From the NCBI GenBank assembly GCA_021292105.1, contig CM037871.1, positions 14,704,460 to 14,768,459 of the forward strand: a stretch of 64,000 nucleotides of DNA, read 5' to 3'. The position numbers and the translations under genes were made by a program. The notes beneath the pieces were generated by a model. It made no database searches, had not been told where the DNA came from, and saw nothing but the letters and a program-made list of their open reading frames with translations. The stretch is from Anadara kagoshimensis. Its lineage: Eukaryota > Mollusca > Bivalvia > Arcoida > Arcidae. Shown in pieces: positions 21,586 to 32,150 of this stretch (the stretch's first letter is position 1; each line of letters starts with the position of its first letter).

Positions 21586-23057
21586 TTATTCTGTTTTTGT
21601 TTTTATTTTGTGTCTGGAATTTATAATTGTGCAGCTCCATGCAAGTTGGTAACAGTAAAAAATTTCGTCAGCTGTATCAGTCGTATCTTCTTCTGAAATG
21701 GTTGATTCTTCGTCGGCCGTCACTGTAGATGTTTCTTCTTCCTCATCCTCTTCTTCTTCTGTTGCTGTGTCTGTGTCTTCGTCGCTGGAATCGGTATCGT
21801 CCAAGTTTATTACAAATTTCTCTATTTCTTCATCGACTGCGATGTCATTTTTCCATTAATCGGTTTCTATTTTCTTTACGTGTTCAACACACCTTTTCCA
21901 TTTTTTGTCGATATGTCTTGCAAGTTGTTGCACGTCCGAAAGTTTAAATTTTAAATTTTGTGAAGCAGCATATGATTTTAGATCAGCCCAAATTAATTCT
22001 ATAGGATTTAAGTCTGCATGATAAGGTGGTAATCTTAAAATTTTAAGTCCATGTTCTCTTAATATATAATCAATTCTGTAGGAAGGTGGAATAATTTGTT
22101 GTTTGCATATTGTAAGTAACTGTGCGCGAACCATGTCTTCTGTAAATTTAATGTTGTGTTTTGTGAGACATTCCTGAATGTCTTTTTTCTTCCACGATGT
22201 TGTTGGTTTTTTGTCTTCTTGGACGTTATGATAAGATGCATTATCGACTACCAAGACGGAATTTGGTTCAAGGTTTGTAATTAATTTTTCGCGAAGCCAT
22301 TTAGTGAAATTCTCAGCATTTATTGTATGGTGATAATCACCTGTTGATGGCTTGGCTTTATATATAAGGCTTGCATTAGGAACAAAACCCTTTTCTGAAC
22401 CAGCATCAACAACAATCAGACGGTCACCTGCTCCGATTGGAACACTTAAACCGTTCCCATCCAGCTGCCAACACCTGGGTACAGTGTGTGAAGAGTTTAT
22501 ATACGTTTCATCCATATAAATAATGTTGTGTCCAGTTTCTCTAAGTTTTTTAATTTTGCGAAGGTAATTTATTCTTTTTGATACGATATCTGGTTTTTCC
22601 ATAAGGATTTTTCTATTTGTGCTGCATTTTTTTCAGTTAAACCCCATTTCTTTAAGCAATTTTCTGAGAATTGTTTTACCCCCCTTAAAGTCAATTTGGT
22701 AATTATTTCCGAATGAATAGCATTTATAGTTGGAAGAACGCGTTTATTTAAATACATATTAATTATTGTTCTTCTAATTACGCAGATATCAAAATCATCA
22801 ATAAAAAATTTATCTGATCTCTGTTTTCTATCAGCCTGTTTGGTTTCTATTCCGAACGATTTTAATCTTGATAATGTTCTCCTCGCCACACCCGTCATTG
22901 CACTTGCTCTCTCCAAGGGACAGCTGATGGGATTTATGAGACATTTTTGTTTTGCCTCATCAAAGCAATGTTTTACAAAATTGATGGCAATTTGTTTTGC
23001 CTGTGAATTTAATACAATCTTTTTATTTTCAGACATCTTCTCGGTTATGAAAATCAC
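21586..23057 (-). pseudogene. DD~81E transposase, one frameshift and one stop
   Basis: The N-terminal part (23057-22569) carries a helix-turn-helix-like region (TGVARRTLSRLKSFG). The catalytic part (22602-21856) has YMDETYI, VVDNASYH and ADLNPIELIW, a DDE triad with 81 residues between the second D and E. A single A appears missing in an A run near 22605, changing frame between the two parts. After the TAA at 21856-21858 the same frame stays open to 21586 and encodes a very acidic Ser/Thr/Asp/Glu tail. The full protein would be around 490 aa if continuous. It cuts and pastes the surrounding element via its TIRs. Active elsewhere in the genome is possible; this copy is not intact as read. Confidence 0.82.
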
Positions 23058-23898
23058 ACGTGTTGCCTCGTTTTCGCCTTATACCTATTATACTATATTC
23101 TCACATGACCATTCAACTCGTTCGCATGTTCTAATTAATGGTCCAATTAACTTAATAATTAACATCTCGTCCCTTTTAACTCTCAGATCCACCCAACGCC
23201 ATGATATGTTGGAATTCATATCCTATTTTATTATATTATTAATTAGAACAAACACTTGCTGTAATCTCTTGCATCACAAATTGGAAACTGGTACATTTGA
23301 TTAACTTTAATTTTAAATCTATTAATAAAAATTATAAATGAATGCATTAATATGCGTTGTGTTGTTGGACATAAAATATTTCACTTGTAAGGAGGAATTG
23401 TATTTTTATATTTCGCACAGCGTCATGTGGAGCATTTTGAATTTTAACAGAGAAAAATATTAAATTTAAAACTATGCACATGACAACAATATTAACTGTC
23501 TATTCCCAGATATGAATAAATAAAATAAATAAATTAAAAAAAACAATAAATAAATGAATAAACACAGTATAAAATTTATTGATGTTGGTATCCTTTTCCA
23601 AATTAATATATGATTAGTCCCAAATAGTGCTAATAATTTGATTTCTGTATGAAACGAGACGTTAAAATTTTGCCCTGTGCTAATTTTAAATGTTATGTAG
23701 TTCTGGTAGAAATAATTTCCACAAGAATTTTAAAATTTAGGTTGTTCATACATTTACAAGATAGAAATTATTAATTATTAGCCTGATAGCACATTTAAAT
23801 AATTAGTATAGATTCATTTATTTCTTTTACTTTTTAATTTAAAAGTTTTTATAATAAAAATTAAAAACAAAATTAGATAAAATAAAAAAATATATATG

Positions 23899-23986
23899 TA
23901 TGGACCCGGTATTGTTCGAAAATTATATAGCTGTCCACTAACTGTAAGATATGTTACATACCACTGAGCCAAGGACGACAGTAACC
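23899..23986 (-). repeat. tRNA-derived SINE fragment inside the DD~81E transposon
   Basis: On the minus strand, GGTTACTGTCGTCCTTGGCTCAGTGG resembles an A-box region and TTCGAACAATACCGGGTCCATA a degraded B box and tail. The end TATGGACCCGG is shared with the repeat at 30773. It is a small relic, with no function proposed. Confidence 0.4.
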
Positions 23987-24311
23987 TATCCTATCAAATT
24001 AAAGGTGTTAAGGACAAATACCTTGTTATATCTTCAGACAATTCGTTCCACAGTTATGTGGAACTTCACAAAAATTATGCAGAAATGAAATTATTTCATG
24101 TGAATATTTAAAAAGTTTCAAATAAAGAACATAAATGAAAATGTCCAAGATAAGTGGAATATGATAAATATTTATATTTCAACAAAAATATGTATGAAGG
24201 TGCAGCATGGACATTGGCGAGTTGTTCAATGTGCGTGTTTCATGAGTCCGAGTTACAATGTTTATTTACAAAATGAATAAGCCCGGATGTGCCAAGTTAT
24301 CGTGCGCGACC

Positions 24312-24430
24312 TATATACCCGTCGTACGACAGGTATGCTTTTACGCACGGGTGATTCAGTAATCACTGTATCACGGGTTTTTAACTTATATAGCCATTCG
24401 AAGGCTCTGTCTTCAATAGTGCAACACGCA
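24312..24430 (+). repeat. Split direct repeat A1, second part
   Basis: CCCGTCGTACGACAGGTATG... appears identical to 28652-28770 through to GCATTTAT. Together with 21088-21153 it makes the full A1 repeat and lies directly before the gag ATG at 24441. Confidence 0.9.
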
Positions 24431-24440
24431 TTTATTCACC

Positions 24441-25228
24441 ATGTCAGATATTGATACCGAAGAACCTAAGCTCGACCAAGTTCAAGAGGACCATTCTCTA
24501 CAATTATCTGACGCTGTAGACCTCATAAAGAACATAATTCATACAGAGTTGAGGACATTTTCTGGTCAGATTAAACAGGAACAGGCGACAAGCTCGGAAA
24601 ACCTTGCCAAAAAATTGAAAGACAGTACATTACTTAAACTGAAGGGAGAGGGAAACCAAACTCAGTTTGACTTTAATAATGACATAATTGAGGGTTTGGT
24701 AAACTGGAACGTCGAGCGTTGGACAACAGAGATGTTACCTCTATCAACATCATTTCTGACCTCAGACAGAAGTTGCAAGTCAGAAACAAACACATCCGTA
24801 TCGCCGACTCATCCCCCGCAGGTTGGAAAACTGTACAAGAGTACAAAAACAGCGACATCGCCGACAATTCCGACGACGAGAAAAAGATACGAGCTGCGGA
24901 GACAAGGGCTCTACGACACAAGAAAAAGCGACCACAACCTTATCACGTGCCTAGTGCTACTATTACTGCTCCAAGCCAACACAATTTCGCTGGTCAGCGG
25001 CCTTTTCTCGACAAAGGACAGCTGGCTCGCTCAACAGGATCAGGCGTCAACCACAACCCTACGATATCTGCTACAACTGTTTTCAGACAGGACACTGGAA
25101 GGTCAAATGTCCAGCCCTCACAACATCAGCCGGATCACATGTCACAAAGTAAAGTTAAAGATAAGTATTCTTATAATGTGTATAAGGAATTTGTAGAGAG
25201 ATTGAGAGAGATTTTGATTATGATTTGA
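24441..25228 (+). pseudogene. Ngaro-like Gag protein, two frame changes
   Basis: The first frame (24441 to about 24715) starts with an acidic region and a helical segment. The second (about 24719-25050) contains IRIADSSPAGW and SDDEKKIRAAE, conserved in Ngaro Gag proteins. A CX2CX4HX4C zinc knuckle (CYNCFQTGHWKVKC, 25069-25110) is in the third frame. Gag packages the RNA into particles. The two one-base shifts disable this copy as read, although the flanking split repeats are identical, so consensus errors are possible. RT-RNase H follows about 120 bases downstream. Confidence 0.75.
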
Positions 25229-25343
25229 TAGGACAAAGTAATAATGGTAGTGAGAATGAGAGATATTTCAATATAGAATTAATAGAACAAATCGAACCAT
25301 TGACAAACTTGACACCAAGAATTTTTAAGGCATTAAACATAGT

Positions 25344-27224
25344 TTGAAAACTCACTTAGAATTTTGGAGGGAAATTAATGCTTATCCATCTGTAATACGT
25401 ATTTTAGAACACGGTTACGAGATACCATTCATTTCACATCCTCTATCTATGTTTTTCAAAAACAATAGATCAGCAATAAATGAATTGGATTTTGTAAGCT
25501 CTTCAATTTCAGAACTTGTAGACTCTGGCTGTGTAGTGCAAGTACCTTTTCAACCACACGTGGTAAGTCCGCTTAGTGTAGCATATAATAAAACCAAAAA
25601 ACGGCTAATTCTAGATTTATCTCGGCTGAACAACTACGTACGTAGAGACAAAATTAAATTTGAAGACTGGAAAATAGCTCTCAATTATTTCGAAAAATAT
25701 TGTTTTGCCATAAAGTTTGATCTAAAATCTGGCTACCACCACATAGACATTTCTTCCAAGTTTCAGACCTTTTTAGGGTTCTCTTGGAATAACAAATTTT
25801 ATTGTTATACAGTTTTACCTTTCGGAATCTCATCGGCCCCTTATATTTTCACAAAATGTCTTAGACCATTAGTAAAATATTGGAGAGAAAATAATATCAA
25901 AATTATTTTGTATTTGGACGATGGATTGGCTTTCGTATCCTCAGAGTCTCAGTGTAATCAAGTAGGCAATAAAGTGAGAAATACTTTAGTAAGTGCTGGA
26001 TTTTTAATTAATTACGAAAAATCCGTATTTACGCCAGTGCAAAACATCGAATGGTTGGGTTTGGTTTGGCATTCGTCCGAATTTTGCTTATCTATACCCG
26101 ATAGAAGGATAGAGGATACTGTCAGTTCAATTACACGAGTTGTCTCCCGTTTACCGTCTGTAAGTGCAAGAGAGTTGGCCAGTGTAGCAGGAAAAATAAT
26201 TTTTATGTCTCCTGTTATGGGTAATGTGTGTAGTCTAATGACAAGGTTTTGTTATATGGAAATAGTAAAACGCCAATCTTGGGACAGATTTCTCCGTTTT
26301 GAACATATAGATTTGGTAAAAAATGAGTTATCATTTTGGTTGAATAACATTGAATTTAAAAACGTGAGAACACTGTATAATAATGTAACCAAAGGTATCA
26401 TTATTTACTCCGACGCTAGTAATGTGGCATCTAGTGCTTACACTGTCGAGGTAAACAGTAAGATATTTCACAAAATGTGGTCACCTGAACAATCAATGAT
26501 GAGTTCTACGTGGAGAGAAATGAAGGCCATAGAATTGGCTATTACCTCCTATCAATCTTTTCTTGCTAATTCTGACGTTATATGGTACACAGATAATCAA
26601 AATTGTGTTCGAATTGCACATTCTGGAAGTATGAAACCAGATTTACATTTACTGGCTTATAACATTTACGCCGTTTGTGTCAAAAATTCGATATCTCTGG
26701 ATATCCAATGGGTTCCCAGAAATGATAATCAAAAAGCTGACTACTTGAGTAAAATCATAGACTACGATGATTGGGGTGTATCACACGAATTCTTCGACTT
26801 TGTCAGTTCTCTTCATGGACCTTACACTATTGATAGGTTTGCTAATTCAGACAATAAAAAACTTCCGCGGTTTAATTCCTTATTTTATAATCCAGGCTCA
26901 GAAGCTGTAGACTGTTTTACCCAAAACTGGTCAGGGCACAACAATTGGCTTGTCCCGCCTATACACTTAGTTGTGAGGTGTATAAAGCATCTTATTCAGT
27001 GCAAAGCTGTGGGAACTTTGGTTGTTCCAAAATGGCCGTCTGCCGTGTTTTGGCCTTTTCTATTTAGAGATGGTTTATCGTATCATGAATATGTAACCGA
27101 TGTCATAGAATTTAAAGACACGGAACGTATATTTGTTCATGGACAAAATAAAAATTGTCTGTTTGGATCAGACAAGTATAATTCAGCAGTACTCATGGTG
27201 GTACTAAATGCTACAGATGTGTGA
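25344..27224 (+). CDS. Ngaro-like reverse transcriptase-RNase H
   Basis: This uninterrupted frame of 626 aa contains RT motifs ILDLSRLN (about 89), FDLKSGYHH (125) and YLDD (190-193). The RNase H domain has D357 (YSDAS), E392 (REMKAIE) and D417 (YTDNQN). C-terminal motifs WVPRNDNQKAD and FTQNWSGHNNWLVPP are typical of DIRS-order RT proteins. It copies element RNA into the circular DNA used by the tyrosine recombinase. The true N-terminus may lie upstream (a frame remains open from about 25320), so ATG 25344 is the conservative start. No methyltransferase domain follows, which favours Ngaro over DIRS1. Confidence 0.93.
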   Translation: MKTHLEFWREINAYPSVIRILEHGYEIPFISHPLSMFFKNNRSAINELDFVSSSISELVDSGCVVQVPFQPHVVSPLSVAYNKTKKRLILDLSRLNNYVRRDKIKFEDWKIALNYFEKYCFAIKFDLKSGYHHIDISSKFQTFLGFSWNNKFYCYTVLPFGISSAPYIFTKCLRPLVKYWRENNIKIILYLDDGLAFVSSESQCNQVGNKVRNTLVSAGFLINYEKSVFTPVQNIEWLGLVWHSSEFCLSIPDRRIEDTVSSITRVVSRLPSVSARELASVAGKIIFMSPVMGNVCSLMTRFCYMEIVKRQSWDRFLRFEHIDLVKNELSFWLNNIEFKNVRTLYNNVTKGIIIYSDASNVASSAYTVEVNSKIFHKMWSPEQSMMSSTWREMKAIELAITSYQSFLANSDVIWYTDNQNCVRIAHSGSMKPDLHLLAYNIYAVCVKNSISLDIQWVPRNDNQKADYLSKIIDYDDWGVSHEFFDFVSSLHGPYTIDRFANSDNKKLPRFNSLFYNPGSEAVDCFTQNWSGHNNWLVPPIHLVVRCIKHLIQCKAVGTLVVPKWPSAVFWPFLFRDGLSYHEYVTDVIEFKDTERIFVHGQNKNCLFGSDKYNSAVLMVVLNATDV

Positions 27225-27380
27225 ATAATTTGATTTGTGGTAGATTGGTGCACAAGTTGTTGTGACCTATACATTGTGTCAGTGTATTGCAGTGAGCTAG
27301 TGGCACTGGTACACGTTTAGAATCTGGTGTATTGCAGATGATTTAAGGTCCTGGTACACCGGTTAGTATGATAATCACCG

Positions 27381-28444
27381 TTGCAGGTGTTTAATTACAT
27401 TGTTTGTTTAACAAATTTTTCAGATCTATTTTCAATCGGCAGATGGAAATCAAGCAATAGTTCCATCGACGACCCTCAACTTCAACGTTTATACAATCTT
27501 CTTCCAGAATACTGCATTAAATCTAAAGCAGACAACACAGTCAAACAATACAGGTACGACTTTAAATCTTTTTGTGGATGGTGTAAAACTTTTAAGAAGC
27601 CCATAAGCTGCATACCAGCTAGTGACACTAACGTTGCTCTATACATCGTTTATCTGGCTCGGACCTACAAATCTGTCAGTAAAATTCAGTCAGCTGTATA
27701 TGCTATTAGTTGGGCAAATATTCTAGCAGGTTACCAGGACCCGTGTCAGTCATCTCTTGTGAAATGTGTTAAAGAAGGAGCCATTAGAGATACTAGTAAA
27801 CCTGTGAATAAGAAACAACCTATTACATCTGAACATATTGTAAAAATTGCCGATCTGGTAGCATCAGATGACAGTTGTCTTTCAAATATTAGAACTGTGT
27901 GTATGTGTTTACTTTCATTTGCAGGTTTTCTCAGATTTTCAGAGTTGTCGAAGTTAAAAATGTGCAATGTTACTTTGTTCGATTCCTATATGGTTCTTTA
28001 CATTGAGAATAGTAAAACTGATGTATACAGTCAAGGAAATAACGTGTATATTTCAAAAACTGACAATAAAACATGTCCCGTAGCTATGTTTCAAAGATAT
28101 ACTAAGTTAGCTAATATTCCAGCTGCTTCACAAAATACCTTTTCAGAGGTATTTCATTCTGTTCAAAGTCTAAATCATACAAACTTAGACAGTGTAATAA
28201 ACCTCTATCATACACTAGAGCTAGAGAAATAGTTTTGTCAGCATTTCATTCCATAGGCTTAGATACTACACAGTTCGGCCTTCATAGTTTGAGATCCGGC
28301 GGTGCTACATGCGCTGCTAACGCTGGCATCAACGACAGAGTTTTCAAAAAACATGGACGTTGGCGCACAGATAAAGCCAAAGACGGCTACGTTAGAGAAG
28401 ACCTTAATGAAAAATTATCTGTGTCGAAAAAACTAGGTATTTAA
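27381..28444 (+). pseudogene. Ngaro-like tyrosine recombinase, single frameshift
   Basis: Two frames, 27381-28232 and about 28170-28444, together encode a phage-integrase-type recombinase. They contain a SAM-like N-terminal domain (NTVKQYRYDFKSFCGWC), catalytic Arg in FAGFLRFSELSKL (R185), then HSLRSGG (His-x-x-Arg), HGRW and the nucleophile Tyr in DGYV. A one-base shift near 28165 breaks the frame. A likely 3' splice site TTTTTCAG lies at about 27423, so the ORF may begin after an intron. The enzyme inserts circular element DNA without target duplication, consistent with none being seen at 21088/29027. Confidence 0.82.
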
Positions 28445-28497
28445 AGTAATATTAACCATTTATTTATTTTATCTCCCTATATCTTTCTTTATCCTCG

Positions 28498-28594
28498 AAA
28501 TGTTGCACTCTCAGAGCGCTTCTCATCCTATTTAGTGTTTTAGTTTGATTTATAAATAATTTATGTTCGTTTGAGTAGAACGAATAAGAACATA
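28498..28594 (+). repeat. Split direct repeat B1
   Basis: ATGTTGCACTCTCAGAGCG... through GAATAAGAACATAA appears identical to 28929-29026. It lies just after the recombinase and abuts A2. Confidence 0.9.
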
Positions 28595-28770
28595 AATGAA
28601 TTAATTAAGTGTTGCTACTTAAACACGTGTGTTTGTTTACATTCTATGTTGTCATACCCGTCGTACGACAGGTATGCTTTTACGCACGGGTGATTCAGTA
28701 ATCACTGTATCACGGGTTTTTAACTTATATAGCCATTCGAAGGCTCTGTCTTCAATAGTGCAACACGCAT
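28595..28770 (+). repeat. Split direct repeat A2
   Basis: Copy of A1, uninterrupted here. It shows the pre-insertion arrangement across the point where the DD~81E transposon entered A1. It is followed by a C9 run and 150 non-coding bases. Confidence 0.9.
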
Positions 28771-28928
28771 TTATCCCCCCCCCACCCGCCCTTATAGTTT
28801 TCATGTACATGATACTAAATATATATTTTGTTTATTGTAGATTGATTATGATGTTCATCGCTTTTGTTTTTTCGACAGGACAGATATAGAAATGTGAATC
28901 AAGTTATTCTGTAATTATGACAAAAATT

Positions 28929-29026
28929 AAATGTTGCACTCTCAGAGCGCTTCTCATCCTATTTAGTGTTTTAGTTTGATTTATAAATAATTTATGTTCG
29001 TTTGAGTAGAACGAATAAGAACATAA
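28929..29026 (+). repeat. Split direct repeat B2 / right end of Ngaro-like element
   Basis: Copy of B1. Sequence identity stops at about 29027, where Polinton sequence resumes. Confidence 0.9.
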
Positions 29027-29055
29027 TGACAACCTCTTATATATGGATAATATTA

Positions 29056-29310
29056 AAACAGCCGCTCTAAAATAATATTGACCAATCAGCGGGCATTTAA
29101 ATGGAAATACCTACTGAAAATCCCCAATCGATATTAACCAATCTGGAAATACCTGTTTAAAAATAGCTACTGAAAATCCCCAATCGATATATCTGCATGA
29201 TAACGACTCGATAACTTCACGGTCGGGCGATCCCCCATAGGTTTACATAAGATCCTCATTGATCCTCATTGATTGAGGATCTCCCATTATAAAGCATTGT
29301 GATGCAGAAC
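29056..29310 (-). repeat. Polinton right terminal inverted repeat
   Basis: Reverse complement of the left TIR, ending GTGATGCAGAAC. It contains the two internal CCCCAATCGATAT units, with a shorter segment between them than on the left. Confidence 0.85.
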
Positions 29311-30826
29311 TCTCATTTCCTTATCATCAATGTACATCGTAACACCTGCACCAGAGGCATGTCTCTGCCTACACTAATTAGATCATATTCAAAATCAGTC
29401 GTGCATGAAAACAAGTAAAGAGTTATCAATACCGGCACTTGTGAAGGCGTTCACAATAAATGTGTTTTCTTTTTCCATCCTTTTATGGGTCTTATTATCC
29501 ATTGAGCGTGAAAAGGTTTTATTGTACTTGTTAGACATTTTCCAGGGTCTGGCAAACCTAGTTCAACATTTTTTTTCACTTGCCGTTTTTAACCAATGAA
29601 GCATTTTAACAAACTGATAACGTATGTTCACCAAATTTTGTTAGAGCATTATTTACATTGTAGAATGGTCGGGAATGATATTTTATTTGCATGGGTGAAC
29701 ACTTTTATCTTTATATATATACGTGTAGTGTTGAAAGGAAGACAACTCGCGGTGTCAGTTGCATCGGGAAAAAATGTAATTATACTTTCGGATGTTGCGC
29801 TAAAATTACACCCACGCCAAATGTCCGATTTGAAAAATCGCGAAATTTTCACCCCGCGAATATAATCCTCTTTACAGTATAATAAGTGATAGGTCCAGGA
29901 ACCAGAGGAAAACCCGTATATTTTAAGCAAAAACGTTTGCACCATTTGGTCAGCGTGAGTAGCGGCACCAAGATCCGTAAACTGGTGGTGTAAATAACCC
30001 AACAATAATAGGAACTCTATAGCTGACAGGGTTAATCCTCAGGGTATGATGGATAATGGTCCCATATTTCTGAAATAAGTATCACTTAATATGATTCATT
30101 ACTTTTCTTTTGGAAGTCTTCAAGTGGCCGTAAAAATGTGTGTAGCCTATTGGTGAAGATCACAACTAAAGCACCTCTCTCACACATGAAATTATGAAGT
30201 TAGGGAGCTACACCAGATATGCTTCTACAGACTTATAACATATGACACAGTATACCCAATATTTTAGTATATTATCAAGGTTTTAATTATGATGCAATAT
30301 AGCGACACGCCCGATGCAGTAACTCTGCGGGTGTATTATGAACAGAATTTGCTATGGGTCCCTGAAAAATCTTTTAATCACGACTGTCCTACCAATTTTG
30401 AAGCCCATGAAGAAATAATTATGTTTTTGTACATATCAAGATGCTGCTATTTTAAGCGAAATTTCACGAGAGGGGAGAGGGATTTTTGTTGTAATGTTGT
30501 TTAACCTCACATCAAAATTAACAAATTTATAAATGTCTAACGATTACATGTAATCTAAGAACAAGTTCATGTATGCATGAGATGTGCAAGTGTGTGGTGT
30601 GTTTTGTTCTAGTATGAACTCACGCGTTGCCACTTAATGATGAAACCTCACTAAGTGAGTATGCCAATCTAAGTCATGTAATTCTGAGCTCATTTGAATT
30701 AATGAATAATCTGTCATCCAAATACTGAAAACCAGATGAGAAAGCAAAGTCTAAAATGTTAACAATCTTGGGTATGGACCCGGCATGGGTTCGAACCTAC
30801 AACCTCCCGCTCTCAAGGCGAATGCC

Positions 30827-30874
<48 letters not shown>

Positions 30875-31337
30875 TTTCACCTACAATTTCTTGTCTCCAC
30901 AGTTAGTTTATTGATGACAAGATAGAATGTTTTAAGTGTAATAGGGTTGGGTTATATAAAGGTATTTTACATGCCCTTACCTAAAAATTTGATCTAAAAA
31001 TGTGCTCAAATTGCGCCAGATTTTACTGGTAAGAGATAATGTCCTCATATACTAGTAACTGAGTGTTATGCCCCCCCCCCCGTCAAGATTCATCCAGTTA
31101 AATAGAGTCAGGGATGGGGAAATCGGAGTTATGGGGAACAGCAACAGACTTTATTCAAATGAACTGACAAACTAACTTACAGTGTCCCATGTCGTTCAAA
31201 TCTAGGCAGTGAGAGGCACAACAATAGCAAGTGACACTCTTCCATCATATTCAATGTATGGACATTTAATGGACAATCTCTACTGAGTATTTTAATGACT
31301 GTCTAGGGTGATAAATTTTAGTACAGGATGCATACGA

Positions 31338-31379
<42 letters not shown>

Positions 31380-32150
31380 AGTTACACGTCCCTATCTTGA
31401 CATAATACGAGTAAACCTTGAAACCTTGTGTATGGTTTCTAATTTTCATTTTCAACCAACGGACGTGAATAAAATGTCCTTCTGAAACAAAACTTCAATA
31501 TATCATGGCAATAAAACATGGTCTCTGGATTAGCAAAAGAAATAAATATCATTTAAAAATAGCGATTAAGGTCTGAAATCCAGCACACTTTAATTTCAGT
31601 ACACATAATTTGTTTTTAAATTTAAGGACACCACTTTATTTGTATGTATTTGAGAATTATGTGGAATTGTCCGTCGTTATTGTTTGCATATTATCAAAAT
31701 AAAAATTTGTGCAATTTTATTGTGATTAAAAATGAATGTTGTGTTTTGTGTGAATGTCACAATTAAATACAGATATTATTATTATTTCTTTTTAGTAATT
31801 TTCCAAATATTTTCAGTTCACTAATTGACGGTGAAAAGGTTAAGGGAAAGTTAAAACATAATAATGCCGGATTTAAAAAAAAACTCTTCCACGGTTTTTT
31901 CAGTGACGTTAAAATTGAATATGGATTTTTTATAATGTATAAAACTGCGATTATTTTTACATTTAATAGTGAAAATTCATAAAAATCCGTCCACAAATAA
32001 TCCGTGTAGATCGTTTTAAAAATGAATGTTTTCTAGTAAGATTAATGTAAAATCTAGCGACGTAATCGATTGTGTCGAGAAACAAAAGAAAACCTTGACG
32101 TCATTTTCTCATACTATGACGTAATTGCAATAAGGGTCGTTTTGTCATGG
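29311..32150. other. Non-coding spacer with simple repeats
   Basis: No credible gene. It contains a SINE-like fragment (30773-30830), a (GA)n run (30830-30871), a C11 run near 31072 and an A-run of about 38 at 31341-31378. Short ORFs up to about 118 codons look random. Confidence 0.5.
30773..30871 (-). repeat. tRNA-derived SINE fragment next to (GA)n
   Basis: On the minus strand, GCCTTGAGAGCGGG and GGTTCGAACCCATGCCGGG resemble tRNA A and B boxes; the latter is a good B box. The end TATGGACCCGG matches the fragment at 23899. A (GA)n microsatellite follows. Confidence 0.5.

Larger units (their letters stand above)
21154..24311 (-). mobile_element. IS630/Tc1/mariner-type DNA transposon (DD~81E, Sailor-like)
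   Basis: The left end GGTCGCGCACGATAACTTGG and its inverse at the right end (to 24311) form a perfect TIR of about 30 bases, with weaker similarity to about 60; TA flanks both ends. The only gene is a reverse-strand transposase (23057-21586). The element is inserted in split repeat A1 of the Ngaro-like element, so it is the youngest layer here. A spacing of 81 residues between the second D and E is close to the DD82E family described as Sailor. The 3' (low-coordinate) side is short and the 5' side is long and AT-rich. Confidence 0.85.
21088..29027 (+). mobile_element. Ngaro-like (DIRS-order) tyrosine-recombinase retrotransposon
   Basis: Split direct repeats A1-ORFs-B1-A2-B2 are visible. A1 (about 21088-21153 continued at 24312-24430) matches A2 (about 28590-28770), and B1 (28498-28594) matches B2 (28929-29026). 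The element encodes Gag with a zinc knuckle, RT-RNase H and a tyrosine recombinase, and has no integrase, protease or detectable methyltransferase. This gene set and repeat layout define Ngaro/PAT-type DIRS elements. A1/A2 after the Sailor-like insertion and B1/B2 look identical by eye over roughly 117 and 94 bases, so the insertion is young. It sits in the Polinton beside the right TIR. Confidence 0.85.
747..29310 (+). mobile_element. Polinton/Maverick element, capsidless, enlarged by nested insertions
   Basis: Inverted repeats at 747-1016 and 29056-29310 enclose an integrase (forward, next to the left end), a packaging-type ATPase (forward) and a protein-primed family B DNA polymerase (reverse, starting near the right end). 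This is the usual Polinton arrangement. No major or minor capsid protein and no adenain-like protease are recognisable. Between the polymerase start (8498) and the right TIR lie two separate insertions, at 8652-20993 and about 21088-29027. Subtracting them leaves about 8.3 kb, short for a Polinton (usually about 15-20 kb). Candidate 6-bp flanks TCTTGT/TCTCAT match at only 4 of 6 positions, so no clean target duplication is seen. Confidence 0.8.

Noticed and set aside
741..29316. 6-bp Polinton target duplication TCTTGT/TCTCAT
   Set aside because: Only four of six bases agree; the left flank is another repeat, so the original duplication cannot be established.
29405..30504. Short ORFs of 60-118 codons after the Polinton
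   Set aside because: No motif, no splice structure and random composition in AT-rich spacer.
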